In this document: positions 48,392 through 59,267 of the stretch, in pieces
Layout: each line of letters opens with the position of its first letter
Position numbering within the stretch: the stretch's first letter is position 1
Source of the DNA: Hansfordia pulvinata
Lineage: Eukaryota > Ascomycota > Sordariomycetes > Xylariales
Length of the DNA stretch: 64,000 nt
Direction of reading: 5' to 3'
Assembly: GCA_006538405.1 (NCBI GenBank)
Contig: BJKQ01000002.1
Coordinates: forward strand, 4,278,001-4,342,000
The notes under the pieces: model-generated
What the model saw: only the letters and a program-made list of their open reading frames with translations
Database searches by the model: none
What the model was told of the DNA's origin: nothing
Translations under genes and position numbers: made by a program

Positions 48392-49342
48392 ATGAAGACC
48401 TCCGCCATCCTCGTCGGCGCCTCGGCCGCCCTGGCCGCTGCCCAGGCCAACTTCCCCCAGGGTTTCCCCCAGTGTGGTGTAAGTCTCGCATCTCCAGGTC
48501 ATTCGCCTGTCTCCCACAATGCCCACTGACACGCCCTCCAGCAAACTTGCATTACCAACATGCTCGCCAAGGCTGGTAACTTCGGCTGCGGTGACGATGC
48601 CAAGTGCCTCTGCACCAAGCAGGACTTCATCTACGGTATCCGCGACTGTGCCACCCAGCACTGCGGTGACGAGTCCCTGGCCACTCAGACCATCAACTAC
48701 GGCGCTCAGTACTGTGCCAACTCCGGCATTGCCATCTCTGCTCCGGGCAACTCTGCTAGCGGCTCTGTTTCCCCCACCACCACTGTCGTCGCCACTGCCT
48801 CGGGCTCCGGCGCTGCTGGCTCGGGCTCATCTGCCTCGGGCTCGGGCTCCATGTCCGGTTCGCCCTCCGCCATCACCACCTCCGCCATCGTCAGCGAGGT
48901 CTCGACCGACGGCTCTGTCATCTCTACCACCGTTGGCTCCACCACCATCTACTCCTCCGGCGAGAGCAACGGCTCTGGCATGCCCATTGCCACTTCCACC
49001 ATTGTCACCGAGATCAGCACTGATGGCTCTGTCCTCACCTCCACTCTGGCCACCAGCACCATCTACTCTTCCGGTCCCGCTTCTTCCAGCGGCTCTGAGA
49101 GCGTCACTAGCACTGACATCTCTACCACCGTTGACGGCACCCCCACTACTGTCCCGACTACCGTTCCCGTCAGCCAGGGTGGCGACAACGGTGGCAACGG
49201 CAACGGCGAGACCTCTGACAGCGGCAACGGTGACCAGCCCTCCGAGACCTCTTCCACTGAGGTTCCCGGCGGCGCCCAGGCTACTGCCGCCCCCATGGGC
49301 CTTCTCGCCGCTGCTGGTGTTGCTGCTGCTCTTCTCATCTAA
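48392..49342 (+). CDS. CFEM-domain GPI-anchored cell-wall protein
   Basis: Join is 48392..48478, 48542..49342 (295 aa). A signal peptide (residues 1-19, ending AAAQA) precedes a CFEM domain with all eight cysteines at 28, 32, 45, 51, 53, 65, 70 and 87. The acidic pair D47-D48 sits where the haem-iron-coordinating Asp lies in characterised CFEM proteins. A Ser/Thr/Gly-rich stalk contains two 34-residue repeats (TSAIVSEVSTDGSV... / TSTIVTEISTDGSV...). The end, PMGLLAAAGVAAALLI, is a GPI-attachment type hydrophobic tail. Expected at the cell surface; roles known in the family include haem/iron capture, adhesion and wall stability. The 63-nt phase-0 intron (GTAAGT, CCAG) splits the domain between Cys28 and Cys32. 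Confidence 0.94.
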
Positions 49343-50504
49343 GCACGTCATGGCTGTGTCATGAGTGTCACCGTGACCAAGGCGGTCACTTGCTGGCTCA
49401 AAATGGTTGCGTAATGGTGTTGCTGGCCAGCAGAATCACATGCTTACGATGCGATGACTTGAAGGATTAATGGTCTTATGATATTATTGAGTTGGGGCGC
49501 TTGCCCTCTGTTAATGCGTATTTGATACCCTCCTGGCCATGGCCGGGATGTGGAGTTTACTGGTTCTCGCTTTCGTTAATAGCCATGATACATCCGACAA
49601 ATTGAGTCGTTCCACACATCACATTCTACCCCGTGCATTATTTCCCTGGCCTTTGGCCTCGTGTACCCCAATAGCTATCTGTCCCGGTTCGCAGCGATAC
49701 GTGGCGCAGTCAGTTTCGCCCATGCCAAGCCAAAAAAAGTCAACCACGCGACAGGGCCCTCCACCAGCCGGTGGCCCTATTCATAAGTCACCTATTGAGG
49801 CTACATATTCCGCGCAGTGTTTATCTCGGTGCCGGCGCTGAGCAGCCCGACGCCACCCCTGTCACCACTTTCAAAGAGGCATAAGACTTCATACAGAAGC
49901 TAGGTATTCATATCTTTCTACCAATTATGACAGCGTCTTGCAAATAGAGAGGCCCTTGTCTAGCGCCCCCGCGCGCACTTCAGGCCCAGACCTCGAGTGC
50001 GCAGGTTCCCATCTCCATATATTCTCAACCCTTAGGCTCGTAGGCAGGAATACAGCCAATTGACATCATGATACAAAAAAAAAGTCGGCCTCTTCTATCG
50101 GAACTCAAGAAGACTTGAGATAATTGAAGCCGTACTCGGAACAGGGGTGCTTAGCAGGGTTGTGGCCATGAAATGCTCGGCGTGGCGTCGGAATGAGAAT
50201 TGCGGGACCTGGCGAAACCACGCCCTTTGGTTGACGCGAGTGTCAAGTGGTGGATTTCACCCATTGTATCGTGGGGTTCCTTTGGAGTTTGACTCAATGG
50301 CACCATCTCCACATTGGTGGGCGGGGCTGACTACCTTACCTAATGTATAAGCAACGCGGACATCACCAGTAACCTTAACTCCCAAGTCTCGTCCGCATCT
50401 CAACAATATTTGACGTTCACCACTGCTCGATCTCGGGGGAAAAGCCAACCAACAAGCCAGCAGATTACTAACAAAGAAAAGATAAACTCGGAGAAAACGC
50501 AAGT
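49343..50504. other. CFEM 3' region and nitrilase promoter
   Basis: A 1.16-kb gap without a recognisable gene. A9 run near 50074. Confidence 0.5.
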
Positions 50505-51885
50505 ATGTCCCAGTCGTCCGAAGCAGCAGCACCGTCGCTTTCGGCGCCCAAGATCCGCCTGGCTACAGCATCGCCAGCGACGCAAGCCACCCTGCGGGCA
50601 ACGCTGGACCAGTTGACCTCTCTGGCGCGATCTGCGTCCTCGACAGGCGCGGACTTCCTGCTGCTGCCCGAGGCGTATCTGGGGGGTTACCCGCGCGGGC
50701 AGACCTTCGGCAGCGCCGTCGGCGGCCGCACGGCCGAGGGGCGAGACGAGTATCTGGCCTACTTCCGCGGGGCCGTGGACCTGGGCGACACGGTTGGGGA
50801 GGCTGGGGCGGGCGCGGGCGAGGCCTGGGTCCGCAGGCAGCTGGGCCCCGTGCCTCGGGAGGGTGGTGGCGACGCCGGTGGCAGCGGTGAGGGAGGGGCG
50901 CCGGCCCGCCGCGGCGACGGCACCAGGGAGGAGCTGGAGCGCGTGGCGCGCGAGACGGGCGTGTTCCTCGTCGTCGGCGTCGTCGAGCGCGCGGGGGGAG
51001 CCTGTACTGCTCGGCTGTCTACGTGTGCCCGCGGATGGGCGTCATCGGGAAGCGTCGCAAGGTTCAGCCCGTGAGTCTTTGCTTCTTCCCCTTCTCCCTT
51101 TTGCTCCTTCTATTCGTATCTATTATCACTGCGCTTTCTTTCCTGCTTGATCATGTCTTCGTCAGAATCGATCGTTTGGACCTTGTCTGTCCGATTTGAT
51201 GACACCGGCACGATGCTCCTCTTCCCTGCATGTCGACGAGTGTCTGGAAGACCAGCTTGGAGCACGGCAGATGAGACAGGAGAGAAGAAACGACAACAGC
51301 GACTGACAGCTCGAATAAAGACCGGACAGGAGCGCCTGATCTGGGCGGCAGGCTCGCCCGCGACGCTGCGGGCAGTGTCGACGACGATTCGCGGCGCCCG
51401 CGTCAACCTGGCCGCCGCCATCTGCTGGGAGAACTACATGCCGCTGGTGCGCCAGGCCCTCTACGCCCAGAACATCAACCTGTACCTGATGCCGACCGCC
51501 GACGAACGCGACTCGTGGCTGCCCCTTGCCCGCACCGCTGCCATCGAAGGGCGGTGCTTCGTCGTCACATCGAACATGTGCGTGAGGGCTGAGGACGGCG
51601 GCGCCCCATCCCGCGGCGGCTCTGCTATCGTCTCCCCGCTCGGCCAGGTCCTGGCCGGTCCTCAGTGGGAGGACAACCAGTCCCTCATCTTTGCAGACGC
51701 GGACCTCGACGACTGCGTTCGCGGCAGGCTAGATCTCGACACCGCGGGTAGCTATTCGAGGTACGCTCCTCTCAACCCAACAAGTCCCTTCTGGGCAACA
51801 CTGCTGTTGCTAACTTTTCCTTAGGAATGACTCCTTCAAGCTATCGGTCCAGGGCTTGGATCTTGACCCGCTCCCGTATTACTAG
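50505..51885 (+). CDS. Nitrilase / carbon-nitrogen hydrolase, with a 1-nt frameshift
   Basis: Exons are 50505..51070, 51321..51760 and 51825..51885, about 355 aa when the frameshift is allowed for. The Glu-Lys-Cys triad of the nitrilase superfamily is present: E in LLLPEAYLGGYPRG, K in GKRRKVQPT and C in AAAICWENYMPL. The family-typical MPTADERDSW, AAIEGRCFVV and GGSAIVSPLGQVL follow. The spacing and WENY context fit true nitrilases (nitrile to acid and ammonia); the substrate is not predictable. At 50993-50998 a six-G run leaves the frame one base short; a seventh G would join VERAGG to SLYCSAVYVCP. Intron 1 (250 nt, GTGAGT donor, AAAG acceptor) is long for this window, and intron 2 (64 nt) restores SYSR-NDSFKL. 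An Ala/Gly-rich insert (about residues 100-145) is unusual. Confidence 0.88.
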
Positions 51886-52303
51886 ATGCCCGCGGGAGAC
51901 AGTGCTCGGCAAGCCAAAACCTGACGACATAGGGGTCAATGCAGGCGCGTCATGGCAGGGTCATGTCTTCGTATTCGCAAAACGCTATTCATCTTGTATC
52001 TGCCCGGCGACAAGCATCCTGTTCCCATCTGGCAGTACAAAAGTATCCTGATCCCATGACGCCATGCCTCACTGATGAAAGCGAACGCCAGTTGAGATGG
52101 TGTCGCCGAATGTCTTCTGCTGTCCGCGCTGCTGTGACTCGTGTGCCTCGCTGCCAGCCGTTGGACCTAAATAGTGTGTGTAAGGGGTCAGGGAACAGCG
52201 TCCACGCCCGACTTGTAACGTGTTTCTAGGATGTTGGCCAGTCTCGAGCAAGAAAGTCATGCCGTCGATCCAGCATCATGCGAGGTTGGGTCGTTCCTCA
52301 ACC
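51886..52303. other. Convergent 3' spacer
   Basis: A 418-bp gap between nitrilase and the next minus-strand gene. Nothing recognised. Confidence 0.5.
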
Positions 52304-53608
52304 CTAATCTTTCCTCTCAGTGTCCTTCGCCCCGTCAGTATCTCCAAGTTCGTCACTCGCCTTGGCTGCGTCGCTGTCCTTGACAACACCCTTGTCGTTT
52401 TCTTCAGTCGAAGTGCCTAGATCTGGCGATGCCGTTTGAGATTGTCCTGCTGCTCTCTTCTCCTTCTCCTTTTTCTCCTTATCCCTGTCCCCCGTCTCGC
52501 GTGGGCTGGCTAGAGGACTGCCCACACCACCGATGCTGCCGCTGATGCTGTCAGCCCTTCCGTGGCTCAACATGCCACTGCGCATACTGGCACCATCTCC
52601 TGCCAGTCCACTGATCGAGGCAGCACTCATGCCCGCGGGCTTCCCACCGTAGAGACTGTTTCGCTCGCTGGTCAAGGCCGGGGCGGCGCCGGCTGCCGAA
52701 TAGAGACTGGTACGTTCAGGCCCAACCCGGGAATTGGCAGTTTGGTGTATACTTGGAGCAGCGTTCATGGCACTGTTACCCTCTATGTTGGCGCTCAGGA
52801 CGCTGAGAGGTAGACTCTCCCGGCTCCCACCCCAGAGAGACGAGGGAGCGAGGGCCCTGACCGAAGCGTCCGTGTCCATTGACCTCCTTCGGCGATTCTT
52901 GCTTGATGAGGCCAATGTAAGAATGGACGCGTTATCGGTCAACAAATTGTTGGCCGTGGCGGAATTGTATGTGGTGGGGGCGCCATGAGGGGCCAGATGC
53001 GCAGGAATGGCACTGGCTGGGGAGTTTGTGGGGAAGGGTTGTGTGAACTGAATTGACTGCGTGTTTGTGCTGTTTTGGTTGGAATTCGGCTGGTTTCCAG
53101 TCATGTTCATGACGCCGTTCGGTCCCATGGACTGGATTGTAGTCAGAGTCGTGGTCAGGGAGCGGACAGATGGCGCAGGCGATGAAAAAGTGCTGTCGCC
53201 CCCTTTGCGATCGAAGCCGCCTCCTGTAGTACGATTGGTCCCGGCCACAGACGAGGCCATGTGCGAGGGAGCATTGATGGAGTGTTCGGCATCGCGGTCG
53301 GTAGAGACGGTGTTGGCCATGGACCGCCCGCCGGCGGTCGGAGGGGCGCCATCGGCGCTGGATCGTCGAGAACGGGAGCGAACGATGGAGGGCTGTGATG
53401 GACTGTGGCCGGTCTGGGCGGTAGAAAGGGAGGGATCGCTGGCAGCGGGGGCGGCGTTGATGCGACCGGACTGAGGGTACGGGTTGTTGTTCTTGGAATG
53501 CTGTTTCTTAGAGGAACGGCCGGCCTGAGCAGAGGTGTTCTTGAAGTTGGCGAGCTTCTTGACCCAAGTGGAGAAGGGGCGCCGGCGAGTGCGCTGGCGG
53601 TCTGTCAT
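52304..53608 (-). CDS. Conserved low-complexity protein of unknown function
   Basis: Single-exon frame of 434 aa. The basic N-terminus (RQRTRRRPFSTWVKKLANFKNT) is followed by Ser/Asn/Thr-rich, probably disordered sequence. One ordered-looking block, NNLLTDNASILTLASSSKNRRRRSMDTDASVRALAPSSLWGGSRESLPLSVLSANIEG (quoted here in part: NNLLTDNASILTLASSSK, ALAPSSLWGGSRESLPLSVL), looks conserved. I recall related fungal entries labelled as polycystin-like cation channels, but there is no transmembrane segment here, so that label is not supported. The C-terminus is a Lys/Glu run and an acidic tail. ATG at 53608 is the first in the frame. Function unknown. Confidence 0.78.
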   Translation of the reverse strand: MTDRQRTRRRPFSTWVKKLANFKNTSAQAGRSSKKQHSKNNNPYPQSGRINAAPAASDPSLSTAQTGHSPSQPSIVRSRSRRSSADGAPPTAGGRSMANTVSTDRDAEHSINAPSHMASSVAGTNRTTGGGFDRKGGDSTFSSPAPSVRSLTTTLTTIQSMGPNGVMNMTGNQPNSNQNSTNTQSIQFTQPFPTNSPASAIPAHLAPHGAPTTYNSATANNLLTDNASILTLASSSKNRRRRSMDTDASVRALAPSSLWGGSRESLPLSVLSANIEGNSAMNAAPSIHQTANSRVGPERTSLYSAAGAAPALTSERNSLYGGKPAGMSAASISGLAGDGASMRSGMLSHGRADSISGSIGGVGSPLASPRETGDRDKEKKEKEKRAAGQSQTASPDLGTSTEENDKGVVKDSDAAKASDELGDTDGAKDTERKD

Positions 53609-55783
53609 TATGAAGAGGTGACGTCAGCGAGGGATCGCTGAGCTTGTGATTCGCGGTCGCGATGGTTATTGAGAAGGAGTCGCAACAGGGCGCAAGACGC
53701 AAGAGTGGGTGTGAAGGTGAAGAAGTAGAGGCGGACTCGGTCCTGGCTTGAAGCACGCTCGACATTTGATGGTGCTGGGCGTCTAGGAATGATGGGCAGA
53801 TGGGTAAGAATGCTGGTCGCACGGAGACATACCGTTTGAGACAGCGGGTGACGCTTCAGTCATGGCCATTACCGAGCGTGAAGGATGTCCAAATACAAGG
53901 GACGAATGGGCGATTCGAGGAACACAAGCGCAGAGGCGGGCAAGAGTGTGAGGGCGCGAAGCTACTTAAGCGAGCGTCAGGCAAGAGAGGCAGGGGAAGT
54001 GAAAGATGGCAGAATGGTGGTGATGCGATACAAGGCTGGAAGGTTGGGTTGAAGCGAGGCACGGTCCAGTGGAGGTGCAGCAGGCGCGGTTGCCTTTGGT
54101 CCCGTGCTTGTACCTTAGGTAAGATCCATTAGGTCCCTAGCGTGCCTAGGTCCCTTGTTTCTACTCCGTACGAGTACAGCTCAGGAAGGCACGGATGGGG
54201 ACTTGCTTGGCTCGCCCGCCGACGCGGCCAGGCACGTCCGGCTCAGGCCCACTTGGGCAGGCATGTACTCACTCATACGCTGCGCCTGGCAATTGCGCTG
54301 GAGCGAGCCGATCAATCAGTACAAAAACGCAGCCTGATGAGTTTGACCAGGCAATTCATCACCCACCTTAGTAGTAGACGTGAACTCGGGCATTTGATCC
54401 AGCCTCTTTCGCACAAGTATTTTGATGGTTTGCGCAGAGGCCAGCACAGGCACTGACCTATACGAGTACATGGCGGTTTTCCTGAGTTCCGACGTGTGCA
54501 TGATATGCTCGCATTTGGAACCGCGTGCCAAGACTAATTCATTTGGTAATGCGGGAGTCCCCGCAGAGGACGGTCAACAGGGCTATCATCATGGCAGCCT
54601 GCCAATCTACGAGCCCTTGGGCCCATCCATAGGACCCCTGTATCCGTATGAGTACTAGCAACTCAGGGCTGGAGTCTACTCGTACGTACCAGACCAGGGC
54701 TGTCTCACGTCACAGTCGGGGTTTCCAGTCATTGATACTCGTAGCTCGAAACTGTCAATACGGCTACGTTTTTCCCGCGTTGTGGCATCATGTGGTAGAC
54801 CCGTGAGCGACGTTACCCAGTAGGTACCTGATATACGTGAGGTATGTACCGTACCTACATGTACTGGATTACATGACGGGATCCAGGCTTCAAGCCTGGC
54901 GTTATACGCATTGATATCAGCATTACAGTTGGGAATGCATCTCATCCCTCAGACCGTTCCTGCTAGCGGTACCCAGCACTTGGGTCCGAAGCTATAGCTA
55001 TATGTACTTATCTGCGCAGCTCACTTCATAGACTCCTTATTGATTCCGATCTGGACCCTGGCTTGCTCACAGGAATGCCATGCAGGTGTGGCTCACCGGT
55101 CTGTGGTTTTGCACCACGTGTACGCGTCTGGTACTGTACGAGACCAGGGCGTGCACAGCCGAGACACGTCGCTACTCTCATGGCATGTTTACCGGGAGCG
55201 TGCTGGTGTTTTTATTCAGATTCCCCGTGATGTTTCTTCACCTGAGGTACAATACAATATACAGTGTGGATTGCGTACAAGTAGATCCAGAGCCCAGCTT
55301 GAGGCAGCTGCGATACTGACGAACGAGGCTTCCGCGTCGTGTATGGATGATATCAACAACAAGCGTCGATTAGCAACGAACAAGTACGGGGGCCGACGCC
55401 CCGCAGCCGCGCCCATAGGCCCCGGGTTTCTGTCGTCATCGTGGAGTGGACGCTGTCTGGCCCAGGCAGCCCTGCCCTTGCGTGCCTTGGTAGGCACTTC
55501 ACCACTGGAGCAGCTGGAGGGTACGGGCAGGGTTTCAGCCGGGGGCATCTACAGGTGCTTTGGTTCCTCCCGAGGTCCCGTAGCCCCGCAGGGTGGACTG
55601 TGTGTGCCTCGAGGTCTCCGTCTCCGCCGTCTCCACGACGGTTCAGCCTAAACCGTCCACCCACATGGCTTTCCGACTACGACTCCAAAAACTACCACCT
55701 ACGGTGCTGGTCTGGTAAGACTTCCCGCTTGCAAGCAGCTGCCCTCACCCATCGCCTGATGAGAGAATGATCCGCCCCAGCCA
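53609..55783. other. 2.2-kb spacer before MLH3
   Basis: No gene recognised; the frame 55040-55651 has no family signature. TACGAGTA words cluster at 54169, 54461, 54677 and 54736. Confidence 0.5.
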
Positions 55784-58537
55784 ATGTCGATCCAGCTTTT
55801 GCCGGACCACGTCGTCGCCCAAGTCAGGTCGTCTGCCACCGTGACCACACTAAACCACGTCGTCCGCGGCTTGGTCGCCAACTCCCTCGACGCTCACGCC
55901 GCCAGAATTACAGTCTCAGTCGACTACGCCCGAGGCTGCTGCACCGTCGAAGATGATGGGCTGGGTATCCCTCCCTCTGAGTTTACTGCCGACGGAGGCC
56001 TGGCCAAGTCTCACTGTGAGCCGCCAGCTCAACTCCACATGCACAATTCCCTGCTGACCGATGCAGACACATCTAAATATCCGCCAATAGCTCAAGTCCA
56101 TGGTAGCAGTGGCATCTTTATTGCCTCGGTTGCTGCTCTCTCGCTCCTGTCCATCACCTCCCGTCATCATGCATACCATTCTCACAACTCGCTCAAGCTG
56201 CATAATTCTGCTGTGATTGCTCGTCACACCCCATGTCTTGATGGCTCCCAGTTGATCAAGTTCAACCATGGCACTCGGGTTTCTGTCCGCGATCTGTTCG
56301 GTTCAATGCCAGTCAGGGTCAAGCAGAGAGCAGTCGACGCCGATAGAGGCTCCGCTACCAAAGAATGTGAGCATCTGCAGAGAATCCTCATTGCTTTGTT
56401 GCTTGCGTGGCCTCGCCGCGTCAACATATCTCTTTATGACTCCACCACCGTGCAACCCGTGACTCTTCGCTCGTCGGAGAGCAATCCCACACATCCTGGG
56501 ACGGGCGCGTACGCCTCCCGAGTCTCCTTACTCCTGCAGCAAGCCCGCCTCTGCGACGATGCCAATTCCTCTTGGGTGCCCTTGATGGCGGCGGCCGGAC
56601 AGGTTTCGCTCGAGGGTGCGGTGTCTGTTGACCCAGTCGCTTCCAAACGAGCCCAGTTCATCAGCCTCGGGATCCGACCCATTCTTAACGAGCTAGGGAC
56701 CAACATTCTATATGATGAGGCCAACCGTGTCTTTGCGAACTCTGGGTTTGGTGTCGAAGAGAATCCAACTGCAGATCGGAGCCACGAGGATGGCCGCACG
56801 CTGAGCTACACAAATCGCGACCTCAAGGCTCGGAAGGGTGTTGATCGCTGGCCCATGTTTTATATTCAAGTCAACTTGAGAGGCCAGGGTAACCTTGGTC
56901 CAGATACCCAGCCTGACACTCTCCTGAACGGCAAGCCTCAGGCCCTCAGCCTTGTGGTGGATCTGATCAAGACGGTAATGTACGAGTTCTTGCGACGACA
57001 CCATTTTCGCCCAACCCACTTCAAGCACAGCAAGATCTTACAATGGTCTTCGGACGTATCGCGCACGACTCGTTCATCCGGGGAATCCATGGCGAGGACT
57101 GACGGGCTGGCGCTGGCGGAGAGGACCACGAAGCGCAACTTGAGTCAAGATCGGATTCGACCAACATCGCCATTCGATGCATGGACGCGTGTCAAAGCCG
57201 GCAGTTCTCAAGCTGCAGAGTTGTCCAAGAAACAAGAGACCGACTGCGCCGAAGTGAGTCATTCTACGAACCCGCTCAACGCGACGCCCGACTCCTCAGC
57301 GCTTTTTGGAGATAATGGCCAGCTTCTTCGAGTACCCTTCCCCAGTGCGGAGCAGGAAACCCCGAATAGAACCGGGTCTGGTGTCGCAATGACCCAGTCT
57401 TCACATACCACGGGTGACCCGACTGTGGAATGGTGGAATCCTACTACTCAAGAGATATCGCTGGTCGACACGCAGACAGGGTTCTTGCGCCAGCGCCCGG
57501 GCTCGGCAGACGTACAGAAGTCACCACCGAAGAGACAGCGACTCTCTCGAGCGAAGCCGGCCGCCGGGAAGCAGAGAAGTCCATGGTTACAGGATGTCTT
57601 TGCAACCTGGCAAGATCCCCTGTTTCAGCCGACTGAACCTCCCATACCTGCTGTTTCCGACGCTGCGATTCACATGCTCACAGGAGTTCAACCGGGGGGT
57701 GATTCACATGCAGATACAAGTGGACTGGTTGTCGCCCCAGGATCTTCGGTTGACAATGGACGGATTTCCAAGCAAGCCCTTCGTCAAGCCAAGGTGATCT
57801 CCCAGGTGGACCGAAAATTTGTACTCGCCCAAGTGGTGTCCGAGTCCGGAGCAGAAACAATGCTTTTGATCGACCAGCACGCTGCAGATGAGCGATGCCG
57901 GGTTGAATCGCTTCTCAGGGACTACTTCCGCCCAGTGGATGCAGACGCAGAAGGGAGCGAAGGGTACCTTTTCGCCCGCTCGGAGCTCCTGGAAAAGCCG
58001 TTGAAGTTTGATGTTAAGATGGCGGATGCCCAGCAGCTGGACATGACGTCGGCGCTTTTCCAGCGCTGGGGCATCAGCTTTCAGGTCAAAACAGAAGCAG
58101 GCAAGACGACTCCAAGTCTGGAAGTCGTAAAGCTGCCGCCGAGCATTCTGGAGAGATGTCGAGCAGAACCGCGGCTGCTCATCGAGCTATTAAGAAAAGA
58201 ATCATGGGCATGTGATGCTGCTGGAGGCAAACAGGTCGAACAGGTCGAAAAGGGGCTGCACTGGCTGACGCGGTTTCATGGATGCCCCAAAGGAATTCTG
58301 GACATGGTCAACTCGCGAGCTTGCCGGAGTGCCATCATGTTCAACGATGAGCTGTCGAGAGAGGAATGCGAAGGCTTGGTGAACCGACTTGCTGGGTGCG
58401 CTCTACCGTTCCAGTGCGCCCACGGGCGGCCGTCGATGGTGCCACTGTTGGAACTAGGCGAATCGAAGGCGGACATTTTTCACAATCCACACGGGGATTT
58501 TGGTCGAGCTTACAAGCGGTGGACAAAGAGGAATTAA
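55784..58537 (+). CDS. MLH3: DNA mismatch repair protein MLH3 (MutL family)
   Basis: Join is 55784..56015, 56067..58537 (900 aa). With MLH1 it forms MutL-gamma, an endonuclease of meiotic crossover formation and minor mismatch repair. The N-terminal GHKL ATPase has N33-S-L-D-A, D57-D58-G59 and, after a 51-nt intron whose removal gives KSHYTSKYPP, a GSSGIFIASVAALSLLSI lid. The middle (about 330-640) is a disordered linker. The C-terminal endonuclease metal motif DQHAADERCRVE is intact, as are ACRSAIMFND and CAHGRPSMVPL. The intron is divisible by three, so an unspliced reading stays open and adds 17 residues. Position 29, where the ATP-hydrolysing Glu sits in MutL proteins, is Gly here. Confidence 0.93.
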   Translation: MSIQLLPDHVVAQVRSSATVTTLNHVVRGLVANSLDAHAARITVSVDYARGCCTVEDDGLGIPPSEFTADGGLAKSHCEPPAQLHMHNSLLTDADTSKYPPIAQVHGSSGIFIASVAALSLLSITSRHHAYHSHNSLKLHNSAVIARHTPCLDGSQLIKFNHGTRVSVRDLFGSMPVRVKQRAVDADRGSATKECEHLQRILIALLLAWPRRVNISLYDSTTVQPVTLRSSESNPTHPGTGAYASRVSLLLQQARLCDDANSSWVPLMAAAGQVSLEGAVSVDPVASKRAQFISLGIRPILNELGTNILYDEANRVFANSGFGVEENPTADRSHEDGRTLSYTNRDLKARKGVDRWPMFYIQVNLRGQGNLGPDTQPDTLLNGKPQALSLVVDLIKTVMYEFLRRHHFRPTHFKHSKILQWSSDVSRTTRSSGESMARTDGLALAERTTKRNLSQDRIRPTSPFDAWTRVKAGSSQAAELSKKQETDCAEVSHSTNPLNATPDSSALFGDNGQLLRVPFPSAEQETPNRTGSGVAMTQSSHTTGDPTVEWWNPTTQEISLVDTQTGFLRQRPGSADVQKSPPKRQRLSRAKPAAGKQRSPWLQDVFATWQDPLFQPTEPPIPAVSDAAIHMLTGVQPGGDSHADTSGLVVAPGSSVDNGRISKQALRQAKVISQVDRKFVLAQVVSESGAETMLLIDQHAADERCRVESLLRDYFRPVDADAEGSEGYLFARSELLEKPLKFDVKMADAQQLDMTSALFQRWGISFQVKTEAGKTTPSLEVVKLPPSILERCRAEPRLLIELLRKESWACDAAGGKQVEQVEKGLHWLTRFHGCPKGILDMVNSRACRSAIMFNDELSREECEGLVNRLAGCALPFQCAHGRPSMVPLLELGESKADIFHNPHGDFGRAYKRWTKRN

Positions 58538-59267
58538 CCACAGCGAGATACCCATGATTAATCATCACAACTACCTACTTACCAACGCGCAGGTGCGCGA
58601 CTCAGCCGTCTTTCTTGTCCTCTGAAGCCCGTCCAGAATTGCGACAAAAGCGACCACCATAAGCGTTGTTACTTGGCTCATCGTGGCATTGCCGGCCTTC
58701 AACGCACTTTTAGATCTGCATGTAGCAGCAACAGCGTTGTCCACTATTGGATGGCAGTGGTCAGCCCTGGGAGGTGTCCAGTATATGTCTGGAGGTAGGT
58801 AGCTCTCCGTACATGTACGAGTACCTGAGACAGCAGGTTGCGAGTACGTACGGAGGAGGCAAGCGTGGCAAGGCACTCAACGGGGGTGGGATGAGCGGGT
58901 ACGAGTGCTCGAGCAGCTCCGGCGAGCTGGAGGCAGGCCCGCACACCCACCCGCACACAGGCGTGACAGGTACCGGGAAGCTCACATGTACGGAGTAGAC
59001 CGCCCACTCGCAACTGTGCCGCTGGTCGGTATGACGTCCCACTACCACCGTCCATCCCCCAACACCGGCGCGACGACGCGACCACCACGGCAACAGCGCC
59101 AGCAGCAGCAGACCCGACACCAACGCGAGCCCATCCCGACTTCTCTGCAACCGACCCGGGCCCCTCCAGCATCTGGTTGCCCCCAAAATGAGCGCTGCGC
59201 ATTCGGCCCCTCGAGCGAAAGAGCCCCGTTAGACGAAGCCCAGCCGCGTGCGCGATCAGCCACCACC
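58538..59267. other. MLH3 3' region and VPS11 promoter
   Basis: A 730-bp gap. TACGAGTA word at 58816 and a related GTACGGAGTA at about 58986. No gene recognised. Confidence 0.5.

Noticed and set aside
48519..49364. Pro/Ser-rich frame of 281 codons
   Set aside because: Out-of-frame reading of the CFEM stalk; it skips the signal peptide and the cysteines.
55040..55651. Plus-strand frame of 203 codons before MLH3
   Set aside because: No domain or conservation signal, and it overlaps the region expected to be the MLH3 promoter.
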